Assembly (NCBI GenBank): GCA_951812305.1
Contig: CATOSB010000011.1
Location: forward strand, 62,001 to 126,000
DNA: 64,000 bases
DNA from: an uncultured Paracoccaceae bacterium
GTDB lineage: Bacteria > Pseudomonadota > Alphaproteobacteria > Rhodobacterales > Rhodobacteraceae
Reading direction: 5' to 3'
Under the pieces are notes generated by a model. The model was not told the DNA's origin. It saw only the letters and a program-made list of their open reading frames with translations, and ran no database searches. Made by a program: the position numbers and the translations under genes. How positions within the stretch are numbered: the stretch's first letter is position 1; each line of letters starts with the position of its first letter. Below, piece by piece: positions 44,045-53,101 of this stretch.

Positions 44045-45493
44045 ATGTCAGCGGAACAAGGTCATCACTATATCAACGGCACATGGCGCGCGGATGCACC
44101 GAACGGTATTGGCGACGTTATCAACCCCAGTGACGGCACGACCCTTGGCACCGCGCCCTATGGCTCCGCCGATCTTGCCGGTGAGGCCGTCATAGCCGCG
44201 CGGGCGGCCGTTGAAACCACTTCCTGGGCCGAAGACCCGCGCCTACGCGCCAAGGCGATGTTGGAATTCGCCGACATCCTCGAATCCCGGCAAGCCGACA
44301 TCGCCCGCCTGATGGCTGCCGAGAATGGCAAGGTTGTGGGTCAGGCCATGCACGAGGTTGCTGCCGGTTTTGGCGAGGCGCGCTATTACGCCGGGGTCGC
44401 CCGCAACGTCTTTGGCCGCACCTTCGAATCCGGCCCTGGTAAGATGAGCCTGATGACGCGGGAACCTTCCGGCGTCGTCTCTGTCATCGTTCCCTGGAAC
44501 GCACCTGTCACTCTGCTGGTCCGTTCCGTCGCCCCCGCGCTCGCTGCCGGGTGCACGGTGGTTATCAAACCCGCCCCTCAAACGCCCCTAACACACGCCG
44601 CCGTCATGGCCTGCTTCGACGACACACCTTCCTTGCCAAAGGGCGTCGTAAATTCCGTCAACGAATACGGCACAGAGGTCGGCACGGTTCTCTCCTCTCA
44701 CCCCGAAATCGACGTGATTTCCTTCACTGGATCATCGCGCACCGGTAAAACCATCATGGCCAACGCTGCCGAAACCATCAAACACGTCTCGCTTGAACTC
44801 GGCGGCAAGGCCCCGGCGGTAGTGTTCGATGACGCCGATCTCGACAACGCTCTGGCCGAGATCAAACGCGGCGTTCTGGCACTGAATGGCCAGATGTGCA
44901 CCTGCATCAGCCGGGTTCTGGTGCAGGACAGCGTCTATGACGAGATGCGCGACTGTTTGGTCGCCGCACTCGGTAAAACAAAGATGGGCAGCGCTCTTAT
45001 TGGCGGTACAGAACTCGGCCCCCTGATCGACAGCCACAATCAAAACCGCATTCTCGGCCTCATCGATCAGGCGGCAGATGAGGCAACCCTGATCCTTCGC
45101 GGCAGTGCTGGTGAAGGCGAATTGGCGGATGGCTTCTTCGTTTCGCCTTCGATCTTTGAGATCGACGACGTATCTCACGACCTCGTCCAGCGTGAACTCT
45201 TCGGCCCGATCATTTCGCTTGAACGCTTCGTCGATGAGAATGAGGCACTTTCCAAAGCCAACGCGACCCGTTTCGGCCTAGCCTCGTCAGTCTATACAAG
45301 CGACCTGAACCGTGGAATGCGGATGAGCCGCAAGCTGCGCTTTGGCACCGTCTGGCTCAACTGCCACAACCGCCTGCTGGCAGAAGTCGAAACCGGAGGT
45401 TACCGCGAAAGCGGCATCGGGCGGCTGCACGGGGTTGAGGCGATGAACGACTTCCTCGAAACCAAGCATGTCTATTACGAAACCGGTCCCTGA
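44045..45493 (+). CDS. NAD-dependent aldehyde dehydrogenase
   Basis: 482 residues of the aldehyde dehydrogenase superfamily. VPWNAPVTLLVRSVAPALAAG is the nucleotide strand, FTGSSRTGKTIM the binding loop, SLELGGKAPAVV carries the general-base glutamate and GQMCTCISRVLV the catalytic cysteine. It is preceded by GGGGGAG at a good distance. The iron-type alcohol dehydrogenase starts directly after its stop. It resembles salicylaldehyde and vanillin dehydrogenase-type enzymes in the GQMC stretch, but exact assignment is not safe. Confidence 0.9.
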   Translation: MSAEQGHHYINGTWRADAPNGIGDVINPSDGTTLGTAPYGSADLAGEAVIAARAAVETTSWAEDPRLRAKAMLEFADILESRQADIARLMAAENGKVVGQAMHEVAAGFGEARYYAGVARNVFGRTFESGPGKMSLMTREPSGVVSVIVPWNAPVTLLVRSVAPALAAGCTVVIKPAPQTPLTHAAVMACFDDTPSLPKGVVNSVNEYGTEVGTVLSSHPEIDVISFTGSSRTGKTIMANAAETIKHVSLELGGKAPAVVFDDADLDNALAEIKRGVLALNGQMCTCISRVLVQDSVYDEMRDCLVAALGKTKMGSALIGGTELGPLIDSHNQNRILGLIDQAADEATLILRGSAGEGELADGFFVSPSIFEIDDVSHDLVQRELFGPIISLERFVDENEALSKANATRFGLASSVYTSDLNRGMRMSRKLRFGTVWLNCHNRLLAEVETGGYRESGIGRLHGVEAMNDFLETKHVYYETGP

Positions 45494-46609
45494 ATGGCCC
45501 TGATCCATTATCTCGCCCGAATCCCTTTCGACTTCGGCGCAATTTCGACGCTCGGCGAAGAAATCGCCGCCCTTGGCATCAAGCGCCCGCTGCTGGTCAC
45601 TGATCAGGGTGTCGCCAACGCCGGAATTCTTCAACGCGCACTCGACGCGGCAAAGCCTGGCACGCCCGTAGTCTTTGACCAGACTCCGGAAAATCCCACC
45701 GAGTATGCGCTGGAAACCTGCCTCGACATCTGGCGCGACAAAGGCTGTGACGGGGCCATCGCTCTTGGCGGCGGATCGCCCATCGATCTCGCCAAGGCGG
45801 TCGCGCTGATCACCAGTCACGGCGGCAAACTGGCCGATTATAACGTCAAAACCGGCGGCTCCGCTGGCATTGGCAAAGTCTCCCCCCAGATCGCGATCCC
45901 CACCGCTGCCGGCACCGGCGCCGAGGTCGGCCGCGCCTGCGTGATGAGTCTGAAGGACGGCTCCAAATGCGTCGCCGTTAACCTCAACATGGTCGCCGAC
46001 ACGGTGATCTGTGACCCGGAATTGACCCTGTCCCTGCCGCCTCGCCTGACCGCCGCCACCGGCATCGACGCGCTGTCCCACGGCGTTGAAACCTATTGCA
46101 GCCCCTGGGATAACCCGCCCGCCGCCGCCTTAGCACTTGACGCCGCGCGTCGCGCTGCGAAATGGCTGCCGGTCGCCGTTCAGGACGGCCAGAACCGACA
46201 GGCACGCTGGGAGATGATGATGGCCGCATTGATGGGCGGCATGTGCCTGCAAAAGGCGCTGGGGTCCGCCCACGCAATGGCAAACCCCTTGGGCGAATTG
46301 CACCTGCACCACGGTACACTAATTGGGGTCGTTTTGCCTCATGTTCTTCGGTTCAACCGCGATCACGCAATGGCGGCGCTTTCAGATTTGCGCGCGGCGA
46401 TGCGTGTTCCCGAAGGTACCGAAACCCATGACTGGATGCTCAAGTTTGTGGGTTCATTGGGCTTGCCGACCAAACTGTCGGAGATGGGTGTATCAGAGCA
46501 GGTACTCCCTGAAATGGCACAAAAAGCCAGCAAAGATCACTTGTCGGCCACAAACCCGCGCCCTGCCGACGCCGAGGATTACCTGGCACTGCTGCGCGCG
46601 GCATTTTGA
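45494..46609 (+). CDS. Iron-containing alcohol dehydrogenase
   Basis: 371-residue group III dehydrogenase. GGGSPIDLAKAVAL is the NAD-binding motif. The metal is held by the aspartate in GIDALSHGVE and by histidines in that stretch, LGSAHAMANPLG and LHLHHGTL. Such enzymes include maleylacetate reductases and 4-hydroxybutyrate dehydrogenases. It starts at the base after the aldehyde-dehydrogenase stop (TGA ATG), so the hydroxylase, aldehyde dehydrogenase and this enzyme form one operon. Confidence 0.9.
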   Translation: MALIHYLARIPFDFGAISTLGEEIAALGIKRPLLVTDQGVANAGILQRALDAAKPGTPVVFDQTPENPTEYALETCLDIWRDKGCDGAIALGGGSPIDLAKAVALITSHGGKLADYNVKTGGSAGIGKVSPQIAIPTAAGTGAEVGRACVMSLKDGSKCVAVNLNMVADTVICDPELTLSLPPRLTAATGIDALSHGVETYCSPWDNPPAAALALDAARRAAKWLPVAVQDGQNRQARWEMMMAALMGGMCLQKALGSAHAMANPLGELHLHHGTLIGVVLPHVLRFNRDHAMAALSDLRAAMRVPEGTETHDWMLKFVGSLGLPTKLSEMGVSEQVLPEMAQKASKDHLSATNPRPADAEDYLALLRAAF

Positions 46610-47041
46610 GCGGGGTAATCTCTCTTTTTCAGTTCGCCCAAATATTGCACATTGCGGGAAATCGCCTGATGCGGACATTCCAGCACTCTCTTAAAGTGCA
46701 ACTTCTCGGGCGGCCATCGACTGCCCGTGGGATGGCGATGCAACGTCTCAAGGGCAGCGCTTTATGCCAGCCAAGTCCGCACGAAAACGAAGGATGGCGC
46801 CCAGCGTCACCAAATCGCCAGCCCGTGGGGACGGGCAGGCGATGGCCGGGGCACCTTCGGTGCTGTTAACCCGGCTGGGGTGGTATGTCTGAACGTCCGC
46901 TTCCGGCCAAGCCCAACCTTTCGAATGCGACAAACAATCATTTCCGCGCAACACACGTTCATCGACTTTCGCTTAACCGCTCACAGATGCTAGCCTTGTG
47001 CGAAAGCGGAAGATCTCGCATTCCAACAACAGGACCACCCC
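46610..47041. other. 432-bp gap before sulfatase, no gene seen
   Basis: Holds several short overlapping frames with poor coding character and no ribosome sites. A GC-rich middle (CCCGTGGGGACGGGC) can pair locally. The last bases serve as leader of the sulfatase gene (CAACAGGACC before its TTG). I see no RNA gene or IS remnant. Confidence 0.5.
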
Positions 47042-48580
47042 TTGCCCAAACGCCCAAATTTCATCCTTTTTATCACCGACCAGCACCGCGCCGATTACCT
47101 CGGCTGCATGGGCCATCCGATCCTGAAGACGCCCAATATCGACGCTATTGCAGAAAACGGGCAGGTCTGGGATCGCTTCTATGTCGCGAGCCCGGTTTGT
47201 ATGCCCAACAGAGCCAGCCTGATGACCTGTCGGATGCCGTCAAGCCACGGTGTCCGCTCCAATGGCATCCCGCTTGATCCGCGCAACGTAACATTCGTCG
47301 AATTGCTTCGCGAGGCGGGCTACAAAACCGCCCTGATCGGCAAAAGCCATCTGCAAAACTTCTCTGGCGCTCCCGCCCCATTGCAGCGACCCAAAACCCG
47401 CAAAGGATTCCACCGTGCAAAGGGGCAATTATCTGAGGCCGTTCGCCACAACCACCAACCATTGAAGGAAGGCAAACCCGGCGGCACCAGCGGCGTGGAA
47501 ACACCCTTTTACGGCTTTGATCATGTCGAAATCTGCACCGGTCATGGCGACCGGATCAGTGGGGACTACCGACGCTGGCTGCTCAATACCAACCCGGATG
47601 CTGACAGCCTGCTCGGCGACGACAACCAATTGCTCCATGGCTATGTCTGTCCGCAGGCAAGGCGAACCGCCCTGCCGGAAGAACAATACTCCACCACCTG
47701 GATCGCCGACCGCGCGGCTGACTGGCTACAGGCGCAACAAGACGACGATCAGCCATACTTCCTGATGGTGTCCTTCCCCGACCCGCATCACCCGTTCAAT
47801 CCGCCGGGCAAATACTGGGATATGTACTCGCCCGACGACATGCCAGTACCGGAAGCATTCATGCGCAACGACTGGGTGCCGCCACCCCATGTGGAAGGCG
47901 CAATTCTGGACCGCGAGGAAGGCTTGTCGAAGCTGAACGCGATGGGGTCCGTCGCGACCTATGCGCGCGAGGCACAGGAGGCACAGGCCCTGACCTGCGG
48001 GATGATTGCAATGATCGACGATGCCATCGGCCGGGTACGTGCCGTCGCTGGCGCAGAAAACGCCGTGCAGATCTTCACCACCGATCACGGCGACCATCTC
48101 GGTGACCATAGGCTTTTGTTCAAAGGGGCCGAGCAATATGAACAACTGACCCATGTGCCATTCATCTGGGCCGATCCCGAGGGCGCAGCCGGTCGCACAG
48201 ATGCCATCGGCCAGACACACGATATCGGCGTCACGGTTCTGGAACGCGCAAAGATCGAACCAGCCATCGGAATGCAGGGACAGTCGCTTTTCAATGCGCC
48301 ACGTGACGCCGCGTTCATGCAATACGACCATCAGAATACCAAGCGCGGCATTGGCGAAGCGCCTCGTGTTCACACATTGCGGGACCATCGCTGGCGGATG
48401 TCCCTGTTCGATAATGTCGATTGGGGCGAGCTTTATGATCTGGAAAATGACCCCGGCGAGTTTCGCAACCTGTGGGATGATCCTGAACATGCCGAAATTC
48501 GCGCCGAATTAACGCTGAAATTGCTGCGTGCCGAGATCGCCAATGTCGATCGCGCGCCCTTCCCCTCCGCGCAGGCCTGA
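47042..48580 (+). CDS. Sulfatase-family hydrolase (formylglycine type)
   Basis: 512-residue alkaline-phosphatase-fold sulfatase. NFILFITDQHRADYLG supplies the N-terminal metal aspartates. PVCMPNRASLMT contains the CxPxR signature whose cysteine (C53) is converted to formylglycine by a maturation enzyme not encoded here. FTTDHGDHLGDH gives the second metal site. No signal peptide is seen, so it is probably cytoplasmic, like choline sulfatase. The start is a TTG at 47042, since no ATG or GTG lies before the conserved N-terminus. The BKACE-type gene follows after 4 bp. Confidence 0.88.
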   Translation: MPKRPNFILFITDQHRADYLGCMGHPILKTPNIDAIAENGQVWDRFYVASPVCMPNRASLMTCRMPSSHGVRSNGIPLDPRNVTFVELLREAGYKTALIGKSHLQNFSGAPAPLQRPKTRKGFHRAKGQLSEAVRHNHQPLKEGKPGGTSGVETPFYGFDHVEICTGHGDRISGDYRRWLLNTNPDADSLLGDDNQLLHGYVCPQARRTALPEEQYSTTWIADRAADWLQAQQDDDQPYFLMVSFPDPHHPFNPPGKYWDMYSPDDMPVPEAFMRNDWVPPPHVEGAILDREEGLSKLNAMGSVATYAREAQEAQALTCGMIAMIDDAIGRVRAVAGAENAVQIFTTDHGDHLGDHRLLFKGAEQYEQLTHVPFIWADPEGAAGRTDAIGQTHDIGVTVLERAKIEPAIGMQGQSLFNAPRDAAFMQYDHQNTKRGIGEAPRVHTLRDHRWRMSLFDNVDWGELYDLENDPGEFRNLWDDPEHAEIRAELTLKLLRAEIANVDRAPFPSAQA

Positions 48581-48584
48581 TATT

Positions 48585-49334
48585 GTGAACCACAATCCAA
48601 TAATCATGGCGGCGCCAACCGGTGCGCGCCGCACCAAGGCGGATCATCCCGGGATACCCATCACAATCCCCGAAACCGTCGCTTGCGCGCAATCCTGTTT
48701 CCAAGCCGGTGCGGATGCTTTCCACCTGCACATTCGCGACGAAAGCGGCCTGCATTCCATCGACCCCGGCATCTATGCCGAGGCTTTGGCAGAGATGCAT
48801 GCGGCTGTCCCGGACATGCCGGTACAAGTCACCACGGAGTCGGGCGGTGTGTTTGATGTCCGGACTCAAATGAACACGCTTGCGCAGCTGAAGCCTGCTT
48901 GGGCCACACTTTGCGTTCGTGAGGCCGCGACCGATTTGGGCCTCGCCCCGCGCGTCTATGACCTGTGCCGCGATCAGGGAACCGAATTGCAGCACATTCT
49001 GTTTGACGCAGACGACGCACGCCTGCTTACCGATTGGATACGCCTAGGCTGGATTGACGACCTGCCTTCCGTCATCCTCGTGCTCGGTCGTTATACGGCG
49101 GATATGAACTCCGACCCGACCACGCTGGAACCATTTCTGGCGAGTTTACCCAACGTCGGCAAATGGATGCTATGCGCCTTTGGACCCAACGAGCACACCT
49201 GTCTGGTGAAAGCGGCATCGCTTGGCGGTGATGTTCGGGTAGGATTTGAAAACTCTTTCCAAAAGGCGGACGGTACACCTTGGGCGGATATGGCTGAAAC
49301 TATAGAAACACTAACTGCCTCGCTCCGGTCGTGA
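48585..49334 (+). CDS. BKACE-family beta-keto acid cleavage enzyme (DUF849)
   Basis: 249-residue TIM-barrel zinc enzyme of the 3-keto-5-aminohexanoate cleavage family, which condenses a beta-keto acid with acetyl-CoA to release acetoacetate. PIIMAAPTGARRTKADHP is the usual start, AFHLHIRDE holds metal histidines, and QVTTESGG and GFENSFQ fall at the active site. Length is short for the family (about 270 to 310). It is read with the sulfatase gene after 4 bp; the start is taken as GTG at 48585, with ATG at 48606 as an alternative. Confidence 0.85.
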   Translation: MNHNPIIMAAPTGARRTKADHPGIPITIPETVACAQSCFQAGADAFHLHIRDESGLHSIDPGIYAEALAEMHAAVPDMPVQVTTESGGVFDVRTQMNTLAQLKPAWATLCVREAATDLGLAPRVYDLCRDQGTELQHILFDADDARLLTDWIRLGWIDDLPSVILVLGRYTADMNSDPTTLEPFLASLPNVGKWMLCAFGPNEHTCLVKAASLGGDVRVGFENSFQKADGTPWADMAETIETLTASLRS

Positions 49335-49501
49335 TCGATCTCATTCCTGTTGCAAGCTGTTCATTCGCTGAATTTGCTATGCTTTTGGCCTGAAGCAGGC
49401 ATCGCAAGCTTGCTTCCCTCGCGCGGAATCAAGCCGCAGGCGCCGCGCGATCGGATTTGTGAATGTCCGCTTCGGCCTCACCAACCCGGTGTGCCACACT
49501 C

Positions 49502-50833
49502 CTACAACTCCCGGCCCGCACGCCATTCGCCCCACCTGATCCGCGCGTTTGCCGCAATGCTCAGAAACGGCACACGCGGCAGCGCCTTGGGTGCGTCCGC
49601 GGCAAGCGCCCGTTCCAACGTAGGCGATGAAACACCCAACGCCAGATCGACGGCCAGCATTCCCGCCAAGGTGCCTTTCACGGTCCCCAACCCATTCTGA
49701 CAACAGGCAGAATACAGCCCGTCTTCCAACTCTCCGACAACCTGCACGTCATTGCGGCTCAGACACAGCCGTCCACCCCAGCGGTATTCCATGCCGACCC
49801 CGGCCAGCATCGGAAACCGCACCTGAAACGCCCGGTCATGGTCACGCGCCACGCTTTCAATACGCCGCGCATCAACCTCCATCGCCGGATCGTAGGTAAA
49901 GCGATTGCGCACGACAATCCGGTCACCGCCGATACCTGAAACACGCCTGACCGTTGTTCCCATTGGGTCGGCAGGCAGTACACCCCAGTCCGGCTGACCG
50001 CCCAGCCGCGCCACCTCATCCGGGTTCAAAGCGCGGGTCATCGAGCCATAGGTGAACACATGCATCAGCCGCCCGCGTGCAAATCCGAAACTGTTCAGAT
50101 GCCCGTTCACAGCCAGAATGACCCGGGGCGCCGACACCGTCCCCTTGGGTGTCTCCGCCATCCAATCGCCGCGACGTTCCAGCGAAATCACCGGGCTGTT
50201 TTCGTAAATCGTAGTGCCCCTCGCGCGCAAACCGTCCGCTGCGCCACGAACAAACATCGCCGGCTGGATTATCGCCGCGCCCGGTGTGAAAAGACCGCCC
50301 TCATAATATTCGGCCCCCGTCAGATTGCGCATCGCAGTAAAGTCGAGCCATTCATGCGCCTCGCCCATCGCCGAAAGATGCCGCGCGTAGTCCCGGTTAT
50401 GGACGTGCCCACGCTCTCCCGCCGCCGCGTTTATCTTGCCGCTCTGCCTGAAGGCTTCCTTCGGTAATTCGAACGCCGCCGCCATCTCCGCAGCAAAGGC
50501 AATCGCCAACCGGTTATCCTCGGTCTGTGCCACATCCTTATCCAGCGCGCCCTCATAGGACTCCGAGGCCAGATCATGCGGCAGATCGATCATGAACCCC
50601 GAATTGCGCCCGGCGGGTCCTTCGGCGATGCGTGTGGCTTCCAGCACCACGATCCTGTCTCCGGGTCGCGCCAGCGATAGCCGCCGCGCCGCCGCCAACC
50701 CGGCAAAGCCAGCCCCGATGATCAGCCAATCCGCCGTTTCGGAGCCTGCCAACTCCACGGCTTGCGAGGCCTCCGGCAACAGGCAGTTCCACCCGGCCGG
50801 TCCCGGATCCTTCGGCAATCTCGAAACCTTCAT
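49502..50833 (-). CDS. DAO-family FAD-dependent oxidoreductase
   Basis: 443-residue FAD amine or amino-acid oxidoreductase. ADWLIIGAGFAGLAAARRL is the dinucleotide motif, EGPAGRNSGFMIDLPHD the FAD-binding stretch, and the C-terminal DGLYSACCQNGLGTVKGTLAG closes the flavin site. The preceding 35 residues form an extra lead. It is the last gene of the minus-strand GntR-led operon, overlapping the SDR upstream by 4 bp (ATGA). A secondary or tertiary amine or D-amino acid is the likely substrate class. Confidence 0.87.
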   Translation of the reverse strand: MKVSRLPKDPGPAGWNCLLPEASQAVELAGSETADWLIIGAGFAGLAAARRLSLARPGDRIVVLEATRIAEGPAGRNSGFMIDLPHDLASESYEGALDKDVAQTEDNRLAIAFAAEMAAAFELPKEAFRQSGKINAAAGERGHVHNRDYARHLSAMGEAHEWLDFTAMRNLTGAEYYEGGLFTPGAAIIQPAMFVRGAADGLRARGTTIYENSPVISLERRGDWMAETPKGTVSAPRVILAVNGHLNSFGFARGRLMHVFTYGSMTRALNPDEVARLGGQPDWGVLPADPMGTTVRRVSGIGGDRIVVRNRFTYDPAMEVDARRIESVARDHDRAFQVRFPMLAGVGMEYRWGGRLCLSRNDVQVVGELEDGLYSACCQNGLGTVKGTLAGMLAVDLALGVSSPTLERALAADAPKALPRVPFLSIAANARIRWGEWRAGREL

Positions 50834-51561
50834 GGCAGGCTCAACTGCGCCATCCGTCCGCCATCGATGGTCCAGACCTGCCCGGTCACGAAAGCCGCCT
50901 CATCCGACAGCAACCAACAGATCAGCTTTGCGACATCCCCGGGCGTGCCGGTGCGGCGAACCGGATGAATGCCCGACAGCCCCTTGCGAAACGCTGCCGG
51001 ATTGGGCATCGATTCAATAAAATCTTCGTTCAGCGGCGTATCAATCCACCCCGGCGCAACTGCGTTACAGCGCACGCCATCACTTCCATGATCCACCGCC
51101 ACCGCTCTTGTCAGGCCATGCAGCCCTGCCTTCGACGCGCCATAAGCCGGGTGGCTCGGATTGTTGCCGAGCCCCTCGATGCTGCCGACATTCACAATCG
51201 CGCCTTTCGCATCCCGCAGATGCGGCATGGCATGGCGCATCAGCAGGAATGGTGCCGTCAGGTTCACTGCGATTTGCGCGTGCCAGTCCTCGACCGGAGA
51301 CGCATCCACCGTCCCCTCGCGCATCATACCCGCGTTATTCACCAGTAAATCGAGCCCGCCCGCACGATGAACCACCTCTGCAACGATCTTCTCCGGCGCG
51401 TCCGGGTCAAGCAGATCGGCATGGATATCCTCAAACTCAGACGCGCCGCGTTGGGCCGCAAAGACGCGCGCATCACAGTCCTGCAACAGTTGCGCCGTCG
51501 CCGCACCAATCCCGGAACCTGCGCCGGTGACCAGCGCGACTTTCCCTGCAAATCTGCTCAT
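50830..51561 (-). CDS. SDR family oxidoreductase (first of three)
   Basis: 243-residue classical SDR from MSRFAGKVALVTGAGSGIG. NNAGMM, the catalytic serine in VNVGSIEG and YGASKAG are all in place, and TGQVWTIDGGRM is the C-terminal strand. The start ATG overlaps the stop of the second SDR by 4 bp, and its stop overlaps the FAD-oxidase gene start by 4 bp. Confidence 0.88.
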   Translation of the reverse strand: MSRFAGKVALVTGAGSGIGAATAQLLQDCDARVFAAQRGASEFEDIHADLLDPDAPEKIVAEVVHRAGGLDLLVNNAGMMREGTVDASPVEDWHAQIAVNLTAPFLLMRHAMPHLRDAKGAIVNVGSIEGLGNNPSHPAYGASKAGLHGLTRAVAVDHGSDGVRCNAVAPGWIDTPLNEDFIESMPNPAAFRKGLSGIHPVRRTGTPGDVAKLICWLLSDEAAFVTGQVWTIDGGRMAQLSLP

Positions 51562-52292
51562 CCCACCGGCTTTCCGCCATTGACCTCGACCAAGGCACCA
51601 CACATGTAGCGTGCCTGATCGGACGCCAGAAAGGCCACGACATCCGCGATGTCCTCCGGTTCCGCAACCCGGCCAATTGGTACCGAGGCGTTCAGCTCTT
51701 CAATCCCCGCATCCGCATTCAGCCCGCGAATCGCGAATCCGGTGCGGATCATGGGCGTGTTGACCTCATTGGGACAAACTGCGTTCACGCGGATCCCCTG
51801 ATGCGCGTGGTCCCGGCCCAGACATTGCGTCAGCGAGGCCACCGCCGCCTTGGACATCACGTAAAGCGGATGATCCGGCCCCGGATGCACGCCCCAGCAG
51901 GATGCCGTGTTGACGATCGCACCGCCACCCTGCGCATCCATGATTGGTATCGCGGCGCGGCAAATGCGAAACGGGGCTTCAACATTAATCGCCATCGTGC
52001 GCGCGAAATCATCATCAGTGGTTTCCGTGATCTTACCCCGCGTGATGATGCCCGCGTTGTTGCACAGCACGTCCAGCCCGCCGAGCCGTTCCATTGCCAG
52101 CCTTGGCAGGCTGTCGCAGAACGTCTGGTCCGTCAGATCGCCGTCCAGATCGCTGTCCCGCCGATCCGATCCCAGCACGGCGGCCCCCTCTGCACGAAAC
52201 CGCGCCAAAATCGCCTGACCGATCCCGCCGCCCGCGCCGGTCACCAGCACGCGTTTACCGTCAAATCTCATCTGATTAACACCCGTATCCAT
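51558..52292 (-). CDS. SDR family oxidoreductase (second of three)
   Basis: 244 residues. VLVTGAGGGIGQAI is the NAD motif, CNNAGI follows, NTASCWG has the serine, and YVMSKAAVASL the Tyr-Lys pair. GALVEVNGGKPVG ends it. It overlaps the next SDR by 4 bp. Differences from its two neighbours are extensive, so the three SDRs are not recent duplicates and probably act on different intermediates. Confidence 0.88.
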   Translation of the reverse strand: MDTGVNQMRFDGKRVLVTGAGGGIGQAILARFRAEGAAVLGSDRRDSDLDGDLTDQTFCDSLPRLAMERLGGLDVLCNNAGIITRGKITETTDDDFARTMAINVEAPFRICRAAIPIMDAQGGGAIVNTASCWGVHPGPDHPLYVMSKAAVASLTQCLGRDHAHQGIRVNAVCPNEVNTPMIRTGFAIRGLNADAGIEELNASVPIGRVAEPEDIADVVAFLASDQARYMCGALVEVNGGKPVG

Positions 52293-52317
52293 TGCGCTGC
52301 GCCCTCCAGAGCCCTGG

Positions 52318-53085
52318 TCAAATGCACCGCCCGGCGTCTACAGGCATCGCGCACCCTGTCATCACCGCCGCCTCTTTTGGCGACGACAAATAAACCGCTG
52401 CTGCACCGACGTCCTCTGGCGTGATCAATCGACCCAAGGGCAATGCCTCGGCGAATTTCATATCCGTGGCTTCATCGCGTTTTCCGCCCGCGAACTCTTG
52501 CAGCATCGCCGTGTCCCCAACAGCCGGAAACAAGCCGTTGACGCGAATGCGTTCTGGCGCAAGCTCCAAGGCAAGGGACTTCATCAAATATCCTGCCGCC
52601 GATTTCGCCATGCCATATCCGTACAGTCCCGGACGCGGGACCAACGCGATGCCAGACACGGTAATCAAGATCGACGCACCCTCGCCGTGACGGCGAAGCG
52701 CCGGCAGTGCGGCCTGACAAGACAGATACGGACCCAAGGCATTAATCTTGAATTGATGTTCGATCAGGGCTTCGTCGGTTTTCGAAAAGTCCCCGGGTCG
52801 CTGGCCAATACCGGCATTGGCCACAAGAACAGATAGTCCACTCATGCGCTCCTCTGCCTCTGCAACTGCTGCCTTAAGGCTACTTGCATCGCCGACATCA
52901 ACGCTCACGGCATATGCTTCACAGCCCTGTGCTGCCAACTCGTCCGCAACTTTCCGCACGCCATCGACATTAAGGTCCGCCAATACAATCGATGCGCCCT
53001 CGCTCGCAAATGCCCGCGCGATACCGGCCCCGAACCCGGACGCCGCCCCGGTGATCAATGCGTGTTGTCCTTTCAGTCGATCCAT
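52318..53085 (-). CDS. SDR family oxidoreductase (third of three)
   Basis: 255 residues. LITGAASGFGAGIA is the nucleotide motif, VANAGIGQRPGDF the NNAG-equivalent, ITVSGIAL the catalytic serine region and YGMAKSAAGYLM the Tyr-Lys pair. It starts 16 bp after the MttB-type gene and is first of the three SDR genes in the transcript. Confidence 0.88.
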   Translation of the reverse strand: MDRLKGQHALITGAASGFGAGIARAFASEGASIVLADLNVDGVRKVADELAAQGCEAYAVSVDVGDASSLKAAVAEAEERMSGLSVLVANAGIGQRPGDFSKTDEALIEHQFKINALGPYLSCQAALPALRRHGEGASILITVSGIALVPRPGLYGYGMAKSAAGYLMKSLALELAPERIRVNGLFPAVGDTAMLQEFAGGKRDEATDMKFAEALPLGRLITPEDVGAAAVYLSSPKEAAVMTGCAMPVDAGRCI

Positions 53086-53101
53086 CTGCAGATTCCGGCT
53101 T

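Noticed and set aside
46885-49480. Shared TGAAyGTCCGCTTC near 46890 and 49462
   Set aside because: Only about 18 bases with mismatches; too short to call a repeat without a genome-wide count.
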